From an uncultured Lachnospiraceae bacterium (GTDB lineage: Bacteria; Bacillota; Clostridia; Lachnospirales; Lachnospiraceae), in NCBI GenBank assembly GCA_905236615.1, contig CAJORC010000254.1:1-9450 (forward strand): DNA of 9,450 bases, given 5' to 3'. This document shows, in pieces, positions 1-6,784 of this stretch. The position numbers were made by a program, and so were the translations under genes. Under the pieces are notes generated by a model. That model was not told where the DNA came from and ran no database searches. It saw nothing but the letters and a program-made list of their open reading frames with translations. The stretch's first letter is position 1, and each line of letters starts with the position of its first letter.

Positions 1-292
1 CGTAAGTCAGACTTCACAGCTCCCCCGTATTTCTTTCGGAACTCCGAAAAAATGCATAGGAAAGAATACCGTTGACTGTATGAAGAGCGGACTGATCTTT
101 GGCGAAGCCTCAAGAATTGACGGTATGATCGACCGCTTCTTTGATGAACTGGGCTTTGAGACCAAGGTTGTTGCAACAGGCGGACTTGCAAAGGTTGTGA
201 TTCCCAACTGCCGCCACGATATCATCCTTGATAACTATCTCATGATGAAAGGCTTAAAACATATTTACAATAAAAATGTCAGGACGAAATGA
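1..292 (+). CDS. coaX: Type III pantothenate kinase, C-terminal part (5' end outside the window)
   Basis: This is the last 96 codons of a gene that enters from the left edge; the reading frame starts at base 2 and ends with TGA at 290-292. The family phosphorylates pantothenate with ATP in the cytoplasm, the first step of coenzyme A synthesis. Family signatures are visible: an L-P-R-I stretch, then I-G-K-N-T followed by M-K-S-G-x-x-x-G (about bases 56-110), then a V-A-T-G-G-L-A motif (about 170-190) of the ASKHA nucleotide-binding fold. It ends in the typical D-N-Y-L-M-M-K-G-L-K-H-I-Y tail. Family members are about 255 residues, so roughly 60% of the gene is missing, because of the window edge rather than degradation. 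It converges on the minus-strand response regulator gene and is followed directly by a hairpin terminator. The ATG at 80 is internal and not the start. Confidence 0.9.
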   Translation, partial: VSQTSQLPRISFGTPKKCIGKNTVDCMKSGLIFGEASRIDGMIDRFFDELGFETKVVATGGLAKVVIPNCRHDIILDNYLMMKGLKHIYNKNVRTK

Positions 293-303
293 TCCGTCCT
301 GAC
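278..303. terminator. Bidirectional intrinsic terminator between convergent genes
   Basis: A perfect 9-bp inverted repeat (GTCAGGACG at 278-286, CGTCCTGAC at 295-303) encloses an 8-base loop. On the plus strand the stem is followed closely by T6 (306-311). On the minus strand it is followed by ATTTTTA (complement of 271-277). It therefore has a U-tract in both directions, as expected for terminating coaX from the left and the minus-strand operon from the right. The stem includes the end of the coaX coding sequence; the coaX stop codon lies in the loop. The stop codon of the receiver gene (310-312) is only 6 bases from the stem. Confidence 0.85.
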
Positions 304-309
304 AATTTT

Positions 310-1041
310 TTATGCCATCGATTCTTCTATTTTCTGTATGAGTTCAACCTTCTTGACCGGTTTTACCAGAAATCCCTTCGGATGAAGTGACAAAGCACTC
401 ATTACCATGTCCTTCTCCGAATTACCGGTAAGGAAAATTACAGGAACTGTCTTTCCGTTCTCCATATATCTTATTTTCTGCAAAGTCTGCGGTCCGTCCA
501 TTTCAGGCATGAAGCAGTCGAGCAGTATGCAGTCAGGAACCTGTTTTTCTATAAATTTGATAGCCATCGGGCCTGATTTAACACAGGTTACATGGAATTT
601 TTCATCCAGATAACTCTTCATAAGGCGAAGCGCAACTGTATCGTCATCAACGACCAGTACCATCTTTGGCCTGCCCATCGCCGCGATCAGCCTTTCGACT
701 ATTTTTCTCAGCTGCTCCGATTTCATGTCGGGAGAACCGACATAATCAGGATCGGCCAGCACATTATCATGAAAAACTCTCTGATCTTCCGCATTAGCAA
801 GCAATATAAGGGGTATTTCTTTATAACGGCTGTCTTCCTTCAGATCCATTATCGGAAATATATCCTGACGGCTAATATTTTCCGAATAAACCAGAATACA
901 GTCCGGAATAAATCCACCCAGCGTCTTTAATATATCCTTGCCTGCCAGGAGTGCGCTTTTTATCTGATAGAGACCTTCAAAAGCATGCTCAAGCTTCTTC
1001 AGCTTGTCCGTATTAGTTGAAATTAATACTATCTTATTCAC
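310..1041 (-). CDS. Tandem receiver protein: pseudo-receiver plus intact receiver, no output domain
   Basis: The protein is 243 residues from a GTG at 1041. I prefer this start because AGGGGG lies 6 bases upstream; an in-frame ATG at 1059 would add six residues but has only a weak GAG site. There are two CheY-like domains and nothing else. The second (about 125-243) has the full active site: acidic D132-D134, phospho-acceptor D175, T205 and K227. The first (about 1-118) aligns to it without gaps at the key blocks, sharing P-D-C-I-L before the acceptor, but every catalytic position is changed: T9-N10-T11 for the acidic pocket, Y52 for the acceptor Asp, A82 for Thr, S103 for Lys. It is thus a pseudo-receiver. 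With no DNA-binding or enzymatic domain, it probably acts by protein-protein contact or as a relay element. It follows the hybrid kinase gene by about 50 bases and is its likely phosphorelay partner. The two-domain architecture is seen directly; the partner assignment is inference. Confidence 0.85.
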   Translation of the reverse strand: MNKIVLISTNTDKLKKLEHAFEGLYQIKSALLAGKDILKTLGGFIPDCILVYSENISRQDIFPIMDLKEDSRYKEIPLILLANAEDQRVFHDNVLADPDYVGSPDMKSEQLRKIVERLIAAMGRPKMVLVVDDDTVALRLMKSYLDEKFHVTCVKSGPMAIKFIEKQVPDCILLDCFMPEMDGPQTLQKIRYMENGKTVPVIFLTGNSEKDMVMSALSLHPKGFLVKPVKKVELIQKIEESMA

Positions 1042-1047
1042 GGTCTT

Positions 1048-1053
1048 CCCCCT
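1048..1053 (-). promoter_or_regulatory. Ribosome binding site choosing the GTG start of the tandem receiver gene
   Basis: AGGGGG on the minus strand is separated from GTG (1041-1039) by the six bases AAGACC. This is ideal Shine-Dalgarno spacing and lies inside the coding region that would result from the upstream ATG at 1059, so it argues for the shorter protein. Confidence 0.65.
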
Positions 1054-1089
1054 ATACATATTTACTCAATAATATTTTATCACATTTTA

Positions 1090-4000
1090 TCAGCTAATCT
1101 CGCTTAAAATTTCGTGCAAGGTATCCGCTGCCGCATCATAATCAAAGTCATCAAGCTGCTTTGCAACCTTGTTTAACCCGTCCACAAGCTTCTCCATATC
1201 TGCAGATACAGCCGAATCTCCTTTTGGCTTTTTTTCTGTACAGAGTTCATAAGCTTTCTTTGCCGAGTTAAAAACCGGTTCATTGAGTGCTTTCAGCTTA
1301 TCCTGTTCTGCAAGGATCTCATCTATCAGCTCATCCTTAGCAAAATCTTCCATCCTCTTTGACTGCTCCGAAAGCTCCATCGCTCCTATATATCTTGCCG
1401 AACTTTTCATTGCGTGAACGGATATCCTGTAATTTTTAATATCCCGCTCTTCTAACTGTTTTTCGGACATTCCGTAGAAATCCTGCTCCACAAAGGCATC
1501 AAGAAGTCCAAGATAAGTCTTCACATCACCGTTTGTATTTTCAAGTCCTATTTTTATATCAATTCCTTCAAGAGTGCTTTTTAAGATTTCCAGTTTTTCT
1601 TCTTTTTCAGCCTTATTCTTCTCTTTATTCTCAAGATAGTGTTCAGGTACTTCTTCCTTTTTATCATCACTTATCCACTTGTCAAGTATCTGTGCCATCC
1701 GTTTTAATTCTATAGGCTTGGTCAGGAAATCATTCATTCCCGCGGCGAAAAATCCTTTTTCCACTCCCTTGATCGCATTGGCTGTAAGTGCCACAATGGG
1801 AACGGTTTTTGCTCTCGGAACATTCTCCAGCGCCCTGATCTCTATCGTCGTTTCAATTCCGTCCATCATCGGCATCATATGATCCATAAATATAACGTCA
1901 ATGTCTTCCGAATTCTTTTCAAAAATTCCGATCGCCTCACGTCCCGACAAAGCAGTGTCAACTTTTGCATCATATTCGGTAAGCAGGGCCTTTGCCACGT
2001 CCAGATTTACCTTATTGTCATCCACGACAAGTATATGTGCTTCCGGACATATGAAGGGAACAACAAATTTTTCAACATTTGTATGATCATCAAATCCATA
2101 GGTAAAATTACAGAACTGATCCGAATTCTTCCGCTGCGGAAGCCAGAATGAGAATACCGATCCTTTTCCATACTGGCTTTCAACCTTTATCTCACCCGCC
2201 ATAAGATTCAGAAGATTCCGGCATACCGTGAGTCCCAGTCCTGTTCCCATAATTCCGCGGTTCTTCTTTGTATCAACCTGGGTAAATGCCACAAAGAGTT
2301 TATTCAGATCCTCTTCTCTTATACCGATTCCCGTATCACGGACATCTACTATAAGTTTTCCCTTTTTATTATCCTTCTCATCGTCCTCCCATGCAACATG
2401 GAATTCGACCTCTCCCGCATCAGTATACTTAGCGGAATTATTTAGGACGTTTATCATTATCTGCCTTATTCTTGTAACATCGCCGTAAAGGGACTCAGGA
2501 ACATTATCCTCTACATTAACAATGAAATTTATCGGCTTTTCCGAAATTTTCATTGCACTTACCGATGTTACATCATGCAGAAGTGACGATACGGAATAAT
2601 TATCTTCTATGATCTCAAATTTTCCCGACTCGATTTTTGAAAAATCAAGTATTTCATTTACTATCGATACAAGATTATTCGACGCCTGCCTGATATCGGC
2701 AGCATATTTTTTGGTTTTGTCACTGATCCCATCCTCAGCCAGTATAAGCTCCGAAAAGCCCTTAATCGCATTCATGGGCGTCCTGATCTCATGTGACATG
2801 GACGAAAGGAAATTCGATTTTGCCACAGACGCCTTATTTGCGATATCACGAAGGAGGTAGCTTTCTATAATGCTTGTAAGTTCCACAAGCAGGTCTATTT
2901 CTTCCCTGATCCACTGCTTTTCCCTGTGAGCGTGAATACAGTTCATGAAGCCCCATATCCTGTCCTCGTTCCGGATCGCACTGCATAATATGGAATCCTC
3001 CAGCTTCGTGATCTCTCTAACCCTTTCAGAAAACTCACCGGCCATTTCGCTGTCTACTATTGCGAAGTCCTCATCACCCATTTTTTTCTCTATGGCATCA
3101 AAATCCGAATGCTCAAGGAAGAGCTTTTCGCCCGATACGCTTTTATAATAATCCGGACGTAAATTTACCTCATATATGCAGTTGATGATCTCCTGTGAAC
3201 TGGATGAATCCCTGCTGCAGATATTTAAGTAATCAAATCCGAACTGGGTACATATTCTTTCAAGGATCATCTGGATAGCACTGTTTATATCCTTCGACCT
3301 CTCCATAAGGTTAAAGGTAAAAGTAACTATATCGTCAGTATAACCGCTGTCCTGCTGTTTCTGTAACTCAACATTATCATCGGTTGCGAAACGTTCTTCA
3401 TCAGGCATTGCATTAAAAAGCTGGGAAAAAGACTGGAAATACTGAAGCTCGTATTCAAGTTCGAATCCTGCACCAATACCCTTTGTTATCTGTACGATAC
3501 GCTCTTTCATCGTATCTGCAAATTCTTTTGCCTCATAAACGGTCATCGTCCTGACACTGAAAATGAATGATGAATAACCGACTCTGATCTTCAGGTCGCC
3601 GGTTCTTGTCATTCTCCGTATCATTGTTGCAATCCTTGCGATAAGTGCTTCAGCAAAAACCGCCCCCAGTTCTGCTCCCACTTCTTTCGTGTTGAGTACA
3701 CGCAGATAAAAGAGATTAACGCTGTCTTGATCCTGTCCGGTTCCGGTAACGACATCAAGCATGCGGATTCCGACGGACCATGTAAGGAAGTTGGTTACAC
3801 GGTCTCTTCTGGCTCTTTCAAGCAGGGCATGTTCTTCCTGTTTCTGAACGGTCTCATCGAGTATTCGTCCAATAAGCCTTACAGGTCTCTCTTTTTCGTC
3901 ATACTGTATCTGACCGCCTATCGAAACCCATATATATTTGCCCTCGAACGACGTCCTGACATATATCGGTCCCGTCAGTTTTCCTTCTATAAAAAAACGC

Positions 4001-4221
4001 ACTTTCTGAACATCTGCCGGATGAATAAAACTATCATCCGCCAGATTATCATAAAAGCGCGAAATTATATATGGTTCTGAAACATTTCTGTTCTTGTGCA
4101 GATCTGTCAGGCTTCCGTAGAGGTAAGCCTCATCATCCTCGTAAATATACTCGTATATGATTTCCTGCGTATTCTGCAGGACAAATCTAAACCGTTCATT
4201 TTCGTCAAGCAGTTTGACCAT
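1090..4221 (-). CDS. Cytoplasmic hybrid histidine kinase (PAS / GGDEF-like / GAF / HisKA / HATPase / REC / Hpt)
   Basis: This 1043-residue multi-domain sensor kinase has no visible signal peptide or membrane segment, so it should sense a cytoplasmic cue. Domains in order are: a PAS-like sensor (about 8-125); a GGDEF-fold remnant (about 135-245) with R-V-G-Y-S-S-F at 213-219 where active cyclases have R-x-G-G-D/E-E-F; a GAF-like domain (about 300-455); HisKA with S-H-E-I-R-T-P-M and phospho-acceptor H477; HATPase_c with N box N591/N594/N595, G1 box D629-T-G-I-G and G2 box G659-T-G-L-G; REC with D734/D735, acceptor D780, T813 and K835; and Hpt with H-A-M-K-S-S, H936. A short helical extension follows to 1043. 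All phosphotransfer residues are present, giving H477 to D780 to H936 to an external receiver, probably the next gene. The start is three bases after the helicase stop and has AGGTGAG in front. The signal it senses cannot be told from sequence. Confidence 0.92.
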   Translation of the reverse strand: MVKLLDENERFRFVLQNTQEIIYEYIYEDDEAYLYGSLTDLHKNRNVSEPYIISRFYDNLADDSFIHPADVQKVRFFIEGKLTGPIYVRTSFEGKYIWVSIGGQIQYDEKERPVRLIGRILDETVQKQEEHALLERARRDRVTNFLTWSVGIRMLDVVTGTGQDQDSVNLFYLRVLNTKEVGAELGAVFAEALIARIATMIRRMTRTGDLKIRVGYSSFIFSVRTMTVYEAKEFADTMKERIVQITKGIGAGFELEYELQYFQSFSQLFNAMPDEERFATDDNVELQKQQDSGYTDDIVTFTFNLMERSKDINSAIQMILERICTQFGFDYLNICSRDSSSSQEIINCIYEVNLRPDYYKSVSGEKLFLEHSDFDAIEKKMGDEDFAIVDSEMAGEFSERVREITKLEDSILCSAIRNEDRIWGFMNCIHAHREKQWIREEIDLLVELTSIIESYLLRDIANKASVAKSNFLSSMSHEIRTPMNAIKGFSELILAEDGISDKTKKYAADIRQASNNLVSIVNEILDFSKIESGKFEIIEDNYSVSSLLHDVTSVSAMKISEKPINFIVNVEDNVPESLYGDVTRIRQIMINVLNNSAKYTDAGEVEFHVAWEDDEKDNKKGKLIVDVRDTGIGIREEDLNKLFVAFTQVDTKKNRGIMGTGLGLTVCRNLLNLMAGEIKVESQYGKGSVFSFWLPQRKNSDQFCNFTYGFDDHTNVEKFVVPFICPEAHILVVDDNKVNLDVAKALLTEYDAKVDTALSGREAIGIFEKNSEDIDVIFMDHMMPMMDGIETTIEIRALENVPRAKTVPIVALTANAIKGVEKGFFAAGMNDFLTKPIELKRMAQILDKWISDDKKEEVPEHYLENKEKNKAEKEEKLEILKSTLEGIDIKIGLENTNGDVKTYLGLLDAFVEQDFYGMSEKQLEERDIKNYRISVHAMKSSARYIGAMELSEQSKRMEDFAKDELIDEILAEQDKLKALNEPVFNSAKKAYELCTEKKPKGDSAVSADMEKLVDGLNKVAKQLDDFDYDAAADTLHEILSEIS

Positions 4222-4223
4222 AA

Positions 4224-4230
4224 CTCACCT
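4224..4230 (-). promoter_or_regulatory. Ribosome binding site of the hybrid kinase, overlapping the helicase stop codon
   Basis: AGGTGAG on the minus strand contains the TGA stop of the helicase (4227-4225). The ATG of the kinase is at 4221-4219, six bases after the AGG. Ribosomes terminating on the helicase would sit on this site, so translational coupling or re-initiation is likely. Confidence 0.6.
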
Positions 4231-5841
4231 TTTTTTCTTTTTATCCGGTAATACTCTGTCCCACCAGTCCATATTCTTGACTTTTTTCTTTTTCAGGCTG
4301 CCGTCTTTTGATATATCCTTAGAACGTACCCTGTCTTTTCTTTTATCCGTTCTTCTCTCCGAAGATCCTCGTGAAGATTTTCTTCCGCGGCTTCCGAAAT
4401 CAAATCGGTCTCTCTCTCGTCTTTCCTTATCCCGTTTTTCTCTCTCTTTGAATTTCTTCTTTTTCTTTTCCGCAAAATAGTCTTCTGTGGGAATATCCTC
4501 TAAAATTTCATTTCCCATCTGCTGCTTAAGAAAAGCCGCAGCCATATCAAGTGCTGTCACATCCTCATCATCTATCTTGCTTTCTATGATACGGAGCATA
4601 TCGGTAAGATCCTGTTCCTCAATGATCTCCAGTACCTTATTAAGTATCTTCTCTGATTTCGATGCTCTTATGTCTGCAGCTGTAGGAACTGTACGTGCCT
4701 TCATCTTTGTCTTGCAGACCTTCTCAATGTCTCGTATCTTATAGATTTCCCTGCCGACTACAAGCGTGAAGGAACGTCCTTTTTTTCCTGCGCGTCCGGT
4801 TCTTCCTATACGGTGCACATAATACTCTATATCCTGAGGCACATCATAATTAAATACTGCCTCAACACCGCTTACATCTATTCCTCTTGCCGCAACATCT
4901 GTTGCAATAAGAATTTCAACCGAACCGTTCCTGAACCCCTGCATAACATGATCTCTCTGCACCTGAGAAAGGTCTCCATGAAGTCCTGCCGCAAAGTATC
5001 CGCGTCCCACAAGGTTTTCCGTAAGCTCATCAACCATTTTCTTTGTATTACAGAATATGAGCGAACGCTTCGGATTATAGTAGTCCATAAGTCTTGCTAC
5101 TACTTCTTCCTTGTTCTTCTTCGCCACTTCATAATAATACTGCTTTACAAGCGGAATGGTCAGTTCTTTTGCCGGCATCTTTAAGTGTACGGCATTATCC
5201 TTCTGATATTTATTGGTTATCTCCAATATGGGCTTAGGCATTGTAGCGGAGAAAAGCGCTGTCTGGTGCTCTTCCGGAAGTGCTTCAAGAACAGTCTCTA
5301 TATCTTCCCTGAATCCCATATCAAGCATTTCATCTGCTTCATCGAGTACTATGGTCTTTACCTCACCCATTTTCATGGTATGACGTCTCATGTGGTCCAT
5401 GACCCGACCCGGAGTACCCACTACGATCTGGACATTGCTTTTGAGTGACCTGATCTGTTTCATTATATCCTGCCCGCCATATACCGGAAGTACTTTTATT
5501 CCGTGCATGTACTTGGCGTATTTTCTCATTTCTTCAGCAGCCTGAATTGCAAGTTCTCTGGTCGGACAAAGTACTACTGCCTGAAGCGCCGGATTTTCGG
5601 GATCTACCGTCATCAGTATCGGTATTGAGAAGGCTGCGGTCTTTCCGGTACCTGTCTGTGCCTGTCCCAAGATATCTTTACCCTCTATCATTACGGGGAT
5701 TGCCTGTGACTGTATCGGAGTCATTGCTTCGAATCCAAGTTCGCGCACTGCACGTTTTATTCTGTCATCTACGGGAGAATCCTCATAACGGATGGTTTCA
5801 ATTTCTGCTGTTTCTTTTGTTAAAATTTCGTTTTCGTTCAA
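4225..5841 (-). CDS. DEAD-box ATP-dependent RNA helicase with basic C-terminal tail
   Basis: This is a 538-residue DEAD-box helicase that unwinds RNA or remodels RNA-protein complexes (ribosome assembly, mRNA decay, cold adaptation are the usual family roles). All core motifs are present: Q motif with F37 and T-P-I-Q44; Walker A A-Q-T-G-T-G-K67-T; P-T-R-E-L-A (93-98); G-T-P-G-R (142-146); D-E-A-D (167-170); S-A-T (198-200); motif V A-T-D-V-A-A-R-G-I-D (313-322); motif VI H343-R-I-G-R-T-G-R. After the core (about 385) comes a helical region like that of DeaD/CshA relatives. There is then no RRM-like DbpA domain; a Lys/Arg/Ser/Asp/Glu-rich tail (about 458-538) ends with an M-D-W-W-D-R motif and a K/R run. 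The start is TTG at 5841, six bases after AGAGGT. The gene lies in tandem between the radical SAM and kinase genes. It is DeaD/CshA-like, but I do not assign a symbol. Confidence 0.93.
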   Translation of the reverse strand: MNENEILTKETAEIETIRYEDSPVDDRIKRAVRELGFEAMTPIQSQAIPVMIEGKDILGQAQTGTGKTAAFSIPILMTVDPENPALQAVVLCPTRELAIQAAEEMRKYAKYMHGIKVLPVYGGQDIMKQIRSLKSNVQIVVGTPGRVMDHMRRHTMKMGEVKTIVLDEADEMLDMGFREDIETVLEALPEEHQTALFSATMPKPILEITNKYQKDNAVHLKMPAKELTIPLVKQYYYEVAKKNKEEVVARLMDYYNPKRSLIFCNTKKMVDELTENLVGRGYFAAGLHGDLSQVQRDHVMQGFRNGSVEILIATDVAARGIDVSGVEAVFNYDVPQDIEYYVHRIGRTGRAGKKGRSFTLVVGREIYKIRDIEKVCKTKMKARTVPTAADIRASKSEKILNKVLEIIEEQDLTDMLRIIESKIDDEDVTALDMAAAFLKQQMGNEILEDIPTEDYFAEKKKKKFKEREKRDKERRERDRFDFGSRGRKSSRGSSERRTDKRKDRVRSKDISKDGSLKKKKVKNMDWWDRVLPDKKKKR

Positions 5842-5847
5842 ATTATT

Positions 5848-5853
5848 ACCTCT
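5848..5853 (-). promoter_or_regulatory. Ribosome binding site supporting the TTG start of the helicase
   Basis: AGAGGT on the minus strand lies six bases upstream of TTG at 5841-5839. The next in-frame ATG is at codon 40 (A-M-T-P-I-Q), inside the conserved Q motif region, so TTG is the only start that preserves the helicase core with a good Shine-Dalgarno site. Confidence 0.65.
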
Positions 5854-5860
5854 AAATTTA

Positions 5861-5866
5861 ATTATA
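5861..5866 (-). promoter_or_regulatory. Possible -10 promoter element ahead of the helicase
   Basis: A perfect TATAAT lies on the minus strand in the 52-base gap between the radical SAM and helicase genes. No TTGACA-like hexamer is found 16-18 bases upstream (the sequence there is GCAGCT or similar), and there is no extended TG. Initiation here would leave a leader of only about a dozen bases, just containing the ribosome binding site. It is suggestive of an internal promoter for the helicase-kinase-receiver group, but a chance hexamer in AT-rich DNA is quite possible. Confidence 0.25.
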
Positions 5867-5893
5867 TATCTTTTCAGATTATCAGCTGCTGCC

Positions 5894-6784
5894 TTATCCG
5901 AATTCCGGGATAAAGCTGTCCTTTGCCGTAGTCAGATCCTGAATGTAAGCATTTGAAATACCTATTCCCAAAGCAAAGTCGACCAGCCGGTCATATTCGC
6001 TTTTTCTGACTTTTCTGGCCAGTTCCGGATATTTATCAGCTATCCCTTCCATCGGTGTATACTGGGCCATTATACTTATCCGGATTTTATCGCCATAAGT
6101 TCCATAAAGATATCTTAATACCTTTTTTGAATTAAGGACATTTCCGGGCAGGAGAAGGTGTCTGACGATAACGCCACGTGTCATTATACCACGGCTGTCA
6201 AGTTTTTCCTCCCCGCATTGCCTGATCATTTCCGCAAGGGCAGTTTTGGCTATTTCCGGATAATCGGCGGCATCTGAGTATTTATAAGCCAGACCGCTGT
6301 CCATATATTTAAAATCTGGAAGATACACATCTATAAGACCGTCCAGCGCTTTTATCTGCTGAACAGTCTCATAACCGGAACAGTTAAAAACAAAAGGCAG
6401 CTTTAACCCCTTATTCTTAGCTGTTTTTATTGATTTGACTATCTCGGGAATATAGTGGTCACCCGTTACCAGGTTGATATTATTTGCACCTTTTTCCTGC
6501 AATTCGAAATATATATCGGCAAGTTCCTCTTCAGATATTAGTCTTCCGACCCTTCCATCTGAAATTTTTTTATTCTGACAGTAGACACATCGAAGTGAGC
6601 AGCCTGAAAAGAAAACTGTACCGGAGCCTTCTTCACCGGATATGCAGGGTTCTTCCCAGAAATGCAGATCAGCCCTTGCTATCTTAATATCAGTTGAAAC
6701 ACCACAGTAAGGCTTTATAACCGCATCTGCTCCGGCTTTTCTGTCTGCCCTGCATCTTCTCGGACATAATTTACAGAAACTCAT
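5894..6784 (-). CDS. PflX-like radical SAM protein (pyruvate formate-lyase activase homologue, substrate unknown)
   Basis: This 296-residue radical SAM protein belongs to the group of PFL-activase homologues usually annotated PflX (COG1313-like). The cluster motif is C62-x3-C66-x2-C69 (G-C-S-L-R-C-V-Y-C-Q-N), which should hold a 4Fe-4S cluster that cleaves S-adenosylmethionine to a 5'-deoxyadenosyl radical. A second cysteine set lies at the N terminus: C4-x2-C7-P-x2-C11 and C27, typical of this group and possibly binding another metal or cluster. The V-T-G-D-H segment (106-110) fits the family region following the motif. The substrate is not known for this family. No formate-lyase gene is visible here. 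The ATG at 6784 overlaps the aminotransferase stop as ATGA, indicating translational coupling; a weak AAAGAG site precedes it. A generic PFL-activating enzyme is the alternative label but is less likely, given the N-terminal cysteine set. Confidence 0.82.
   Translation of the reverse strand: MSFCKLCPRRCRADRKAGADAVIKPYCGVSTDIKIARADLHFWEEPCISGEEGSGTVFFSGCSLRCVYCQNKKISDGRVGRLISEEELADIYFELQEKGANNINLVTGDHYIPEIVKSIKTAKNKGLKLPFVFNCSGYETVQQIKALDGLIDVYLPDFKYMDSGLAYKYSDAADYPEIAKTALAEMIRQCGEEKLDSRGIMTRGVIVRHLLLPGNVLNSKKVLRYLYGTYGDKIRISIMAQYTPMEGIADKYPELARKVRKSEYDRLVDFALGIGISNAYIQDLTTAKDSFIPEFG

Noticed and set aside
1074..1093. Tandem near-identical 10-base units (ATTTTATCAC / ATTTTATCAG) at the kinase stop codon
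   Set aside because: Only two short AT-rich copies are present, one containing the kinase stop. This is too little to call an operator or repeat element.
3487..3819. Active diguanylate cyclase
   Set aside because: The signature site is G-Y-S-S-F, lacking the acidic residues needed for metal binding and catalysis.
3727..4080. A 117-codon plus-strand open frame opposite the kinase N terminus, and similar frames at 592-930, 4813-5184 and 8122-8472
   Set aside because: All are antisense to genes with clear domain evidence; none resembles a known family or has supporting context.
4230..4242. A-rich run AAAAAGAAAAAAAG at the helicase end as a programmed frameshift site joining helicase and kinase
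   Set aside because: The two genes are already in the same frame. A +1 insertion reaches a stop within a few codons, and a -1 shift reads the kinase out of frame, so slippage would not make a fusion.
5894..6784. Genuine pyruvate formate-lyase activating enzyme
   Set aside because: No formate-lyase gene is present, and the N-terminal C-x2-C-P-x2-C set plus C27 fits the PflX-like group better than PflA.
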